A stretch of 64,000 nucleotides of DNA from Atherinomorus stipes. Its lineage: Eukaryota > Chordata > Actinopteri > Atheriniformes > Atherinidae. The translations under genes were made by a program, and so were the position numbers. Shown here piece after piece: positions 60,704 through 64,000 of this stretch. The notes beneath the pieces are model-generated. The model was not told the DNA's origin. It saw nothing but the letters and a program-made list of their open reading frames with translations, and made no database searches. The DNA lies in assembly GCA_023101725.1 (NCBI GenBank), contig JALJCO010003555.1, forward strand, positions 92,501 to 156,500, given 5' to 3'. How positions within the stretch are numbered: the stretch's first letter is position 1; every line of letters begins with the position of its first letter.

Positions 60704-61243
60704 CAGAAGTCCTAAATATTATTCATACCCTCCAATTAACAAAAATGTTAAATTCATAACAGTAATAAAAAAAAAAAACAAGAAACCAAATAAACTAATA
60801 ATAAATAAAAATTTACAAAAATATAATTTAGTGAAATAAAATATTGCTTTTAAATTGTGGTTGAAAAAAATACTTTAAAAAAGCAACCAAACAAAACTAT
60901 CCCAGACATATGAGGGCAGCTTTCCCATTAACACTGGACCAACATACCTGTCAACAGGTGCAGAAGTTTTTCTAAACATGAGAGAAAACACCTCATTGCA
61001 GTGATTGTCTCAAAGTGTTGTTCAACAAAATTGTAGCCTTGGAGCCCCATCATGCTTGTTTACTTGTTTCATTTTTTGTGAGTTTGTTTTTGATATTTCC
61101 GTGGAACAACAATTCAAAATTAATGTCACGATTTTCATAGAATTTTTATTTATTATCATTTTTTTCAGTTGCATCTTATTTCACTGACAGCTGATTTTTT
61201 TCCATCTTTAATTGGAGGGTATGAATCATTTTGAGGACGACTG
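60704..61243. mobile_element. Tc1/mariner-type MITE, 540 bp
   Basis: Left end CAGAAGTCCTAAATATTATT then CATACCCTCCAATTAA; the right end is its inverted near copy (AATTGGAGGGTATGAATCAT, GAGGACGACTG). TA flanks both (60702-60703, 61244-61245). AT-rich interior without transposase. Confidence 0.72.
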
Positions 61244-62398
61244 TATGTATCATTCTAAGTTGACAGAACTGTATCTGCCTCGACCCGTGTAGACAGGATC
61301 AACCAGGATTTTTTAAATTTAATGTCACAACATTGTGTGACTTTAGTTTTGAACAATAATTTTAATCATTTACATTTAAAACATTACATGTGGGGGAAAG
61401 AATATCACTTAAAAGTACACGAATAGATAAAAAGAAACAATTATATTAAACATAATAAAACAATATAAAATAACTCAAACAAAATGATTAAAAGAAGCAA
61501 CAGTCTGAATGAAACAAAAGGGACCGTGTAGATTTTATGGACAGGCACATGAGAAAAGAAATGGCTCGACAGTGGGTCAAGTTGAATGTGATAATGTTTA
61601 GTGGACAGTGGAATGAATATTGGTTTCCATTTGTAGTAACTGCTGACTGTGATAAGGGATGAGCTTAAATAAATCCTGGAACTGGAGCTCCACAGAGTAA
61701 ATCGCCATGGTTACTTATGCCATAACATATCCCAGTATCCCACTTTTGTACAACCGGATGGGTTGTACAAAACTGGGTTGTACTGATCCAGGATAACCAA
61801 CATATCCAGGCTTATACATATCCTAGTTCTGTCCAATAGGCTCCCAGCTATAATTTCTTTTAAAAGAAAATATAAATAAATAAATGCACTACCGAAGTAT
61901 CTTTAATTTATCTAATTGTATTTTATTCACTGTTCCATTTGTCACGACAATATAGAATAATTTTTGTACATCTTCCTTTTATAGTGTTAACATGATTCAG
62001 CATTTTTCTTATTTGGTAAGAGATCAAAGACTGGCAGTCATAATAATGTCCTATGGAGGCAGCCTTGATGGAATATTGCAGGGAGAAAGATCAGCTGTGG
62101 AACTGGTTGCTATGGCGATGCTAGAACACTCTATTCAGAATGTGGGCGGGGCCTAAAGTGCTCCATGTCACAAGGAGTGATGACATCACAGATTGGCACA
62201 TCAAAGGACATATGATACAACCAGAGTCTTTAAGCCTGACCTGAGTTAATTTCCTCATTCACGTCCAAACCCCGGATCTGAGCACACGTCCAGAGAACGG
62301 TACTGCGATTAGAAGAGAATCTTCAAACCAACACAGAGTATTTTACATCATCTTACAATTTACAGAAAAGTTTAACCAGCACTGCTACAATTGGAAAA
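61244..62398. other. Upstream region of the terminal gene
   Basis: AT-rich to 62080, then more even composition with GGGCGGGGCC at 62147 (an Sp1-like GC box). Transcription of the next gene could start in about 62170-62300, but no clear TATA box or initiator is visible. Confidence 0.3.
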
Positions 62399-63727
62399 AT
62401 GACTCAAAGACAATCATCTTCAGGTAAACTTTCTCTACCAGAACAGAATGTTCAGGAGTCAGAGCCCTCTACATCTGCAAGGACTCCTCACTCAGGAGGT
62501 GTCAGTCATGAGAACCATCGTCCCAAGGTCTCCCAGTACAGACCACATTATGGTAGGCATGCGCCGATGAACTCAGTGGGTGTCCGTCGTGAGAACCATC
62601 GACCCCAGGTCCCAGAGTACAGACCACATTATGGTAGGCATGCGCCGATGAACTCAATGGGTGTTCGTTATGAAAACCATCGTCCCCAAGTCCCGGAGTA
62701 CAGACCACGTTATGTTAGGCGCGAGCCAATGAACTCAGCAGATGTTAGTTATCAAAACCATCGTCCCCAGGTCCCAGAACATATACCACCTTATTGGAGT
62801 AAGTGGGAAAACAAAAACAATAGAAGAAATGGACCCTCAAACTACAAGGAGGATCCAGTTCTCTGCAAACAAACTGCCTACCTGACTGACCAAGTCATGA
62901 CTCTCAAGTCCACGCTACAGGAGAAGAATGTCTTCCTCTCTCAGGAGAAAGAAAAAAGAATTTTGGCAGAGGCCGACTGTGAGTTCAACAAAAAAAATGC
63001 AGAACGGCTGCAACGCGCTTTAAAGAGAGCGCGGGAGACGGGTCAAGTCCCTGAAGAAGAGCCAAGCACGAGTGCAGGAATAACTGAAGAAGTGGCTCAA
63101 TCCTCCACAACCCCTAACGGAGAGAACAAAGGCGAGTCTGGAGAAAAAGAACAACTCGCAGCAACTCTCAGTGAAATAGAAAAATTAAAGAAAGCACTTG
63201 AAGAAAAGATGGCCATTAATGTTGAGCTGACATCCAAGCTAACAGCGATGGAGCAGGCCACCGAGGACCTGGAATGGAAAGTAGCAAAACTCTCCATGGA
63301 AGTGAAATCTGGGAGGGAACCTGTCAGCTACCAGTCTGAAATGACTGGAGAGGAACCTGTTCCACAGTTTTCTGCAGCAGAAACTACTTGCATGTATGAA
63401 AATATCTTTGAGCCACCAGTTTCCACACCTGAAAAGGTTGACCCAGAAGTGGCTTCTGAAGGACAAGAGGGGACGCCAAAGGAACCAAAGAAAAACCAAG
63501 TCCAGGTAACCCCAGAAATCTTTCTAGAAAACTCAAATAGTTCAAATAACTTCATTTCATCTGATGGAGAAAGAATCTCTGACTTAGTGGAGGAACGTGT
63601 AACAGAACTGGCCTCAGAACCACAGGAGGTTCTTGAAGAAAATAAGGAGAGACCAGAATTTACTGTGGAAATCGGTGAACCTGAAGTAATCCAGGAAGTA
63701 ATTGTAGAAACACGAAATCTTTCCTGA
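62399..63727 (+). CDS. Unrecognised repeat-containing coiled-coil protein
   Basis: A 442-codon frame without introns; ATG context GGAAAAATGAC has A at -3. I do not recognise the family. Residues 35-115 are three 27-residue tandem repeats (core ENHRPQVPEYRPHYGRHAPM) plus a degenerate fourth (NHRPQVPEHIPPY). Residues 155-220 and about 255-300 are charged heptad-like stretches with predicted coiled-coil character. The last third is very acidic and contains PEIFLENSNSSNNF, a unit that recurs downstream. No signal peptide or membrane helix, so it is likely intracellular. Base and codon usage look like real coding sequence. The frame ends at TGA 63725-63727, but the homologous downstream repeat continues in the +1 frame, so this stop may come from a one-base insertion or sequence error. 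Alternatively it is a young pseudogene. Confidence 0.6.
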   Translation: MTQRQSSSGKLSLPEQNVQESEPSTSARTPHSGGVSHENHRPKVSQYRPHYGRHAPMNSVGVRRENHRPQVPEYRPHYGRHAPMNSMGVRYENHRPQVPEYRPRYVRREPMNSADVSYQNHRPQVPEHIPPYWSKWENKNNRRNGPSNYKEDPVLCKQTAYLTDQVMTLKSTLQEKNVFLSQEKEKRILAEADCEFNKKNAERLQRALKRARETGQVPEEEPSTSAGITEEVAQSSTTPNGENKGESGEKEQLAATLSEIEKLKKALEEKMAINVELTSKLTAMEQATEDLEWKVAKLSMEVKSGREPVSYQSEMTGEEPVPQFSAAETTCMYENIFEPPVSTPEKVDPEVASEGQEGTPKEPKKNQVQVTPEIFLENSNSSNNFISSDGERISDLVEERVTELASEPQEVLEENKERPEFTVEIGEPEVIQEVIVETRNLS

Positions 63728-64000
63728 GAACTCTGCTGGTTCAGATAGCTTCTGTCCCTCTACTGGAGAGCCAGAACCAGAAAGACTCCCTGAATCAGTG
63801 GAGGAATGTTTGCAAGAACTGGTCCCAGAACCAATGAAGGTTTCTGAGACACCAGCAACAGAAACAACCAAGAAGAAACGACGACGCAAAAATAAGAGCG
63901 TAGGATCAATTTTGAAAGTGAGTGAACTTGAAGTAATTCAGGAAATTGATGAAGAAATCGAAATCTTTACTGAGAACTCTGCAGGTTCAGATAGCTTCTG
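63717..64000 (+). CDS. Continuation of the same gene in a shifted frame (partial)
   Basis: From 63717 the +1 frame is open to the window edge. It begins IFPENSAGSDSF, matching IFLENSNSSNNF encoded near 63514-63552, continues with a VEECLQELVPEP block matching VEERVTELASEP, a basic stretch KKKRRRKNK, and reaches a third unit IFTENSAGSDSF at 63964-64000. The spacing between units is about 200 and 245 bases. The open frame and conserved repeats argue that this was or is coding sequence of the preceding gene. Confidence 0.6.
   Translation, partial: MFPENSAGSDSFCPSTGEPEPERLPESVEECLQELVPEPMKVSETPATETTKKKRRRKNKSVGSILKVSELEVIQEIDEEIEIFTENSAGSDSF

Overview
The window is nuclear DNA from a teleost (ray-finned) fish. 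The evidence is a spliced vertebrate gene with introns of 0.07 to 5.4 kb, dense hAT/Tc1/Harbinger/piggyBac-type miniature transposons, L2-like LINEs, a Penelope-like remnant and many mini- and microsatellites. The species cannot be named from the sequence.

The main gene is a complete stim1 (stromal interaction molecule 1, the ER calcium sensor of store-operated calcium entry) on the + strand. Twelve coding exons run from 8689 to 45432. I assembled them from conserved protein blocks and splice sites; all phases agree and give 1983 coding bases, a 660-residue protein. Signal peptide, EF-hand, SAM domain, one membrane helix, CC1, CAD/SOAR, the acidic inactivation box and the C-terminal lysine-rich tail are all present. 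From CC1 to residue 491 the numbering coincides with human STIM1. Phe394 and overall similarity make it STIM1 and not STIM2. An extra 87-base symmetric exon (38728-38814) sits exactly where the human STIM1A/STIM1-beta insert lies (after Gln491) and is probably a cassette exon. The gene may start at a non-coding exon near 3.8 kb, because the ATG exon is preceded by a good splice acceptor.

The most unusual structure is in intron 8. The end of the CAD-coding exon 8 and its 5' splice site form the first unit of a 44-bp tandem array, so about 32 near-identical donor sites follow one another (30478-31900). At least a dozen other minisatellites lie in or just upstream of stim1, and one of them (39470-40285) was seeded from the end of a hAT-type MITE.

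Region by region: 1-8.6 kb, 5' flank or first intron with minisatellites, a SINE and a Tc1/mariner derivative; 8.7-45.7 kb, stim1 with introns full of transposons and tandem repeats, including a hAT element nested in the terminal repeat of another; 45.8-46.7 kb, a decayed 28S rRNA fragment; 46.7-50 kb, L2-like LINE debris with recognisable endonuclease and reverse transcriptase on the - strand; 50-62 kb, transposon-rich intergenic DNA with no gene I can support; 62.4-64 kb, an unrecognised repeat-containing coiled-coil protein gene on the + strand, interrupted by an apparent +1 frameshift and running off the window edge.
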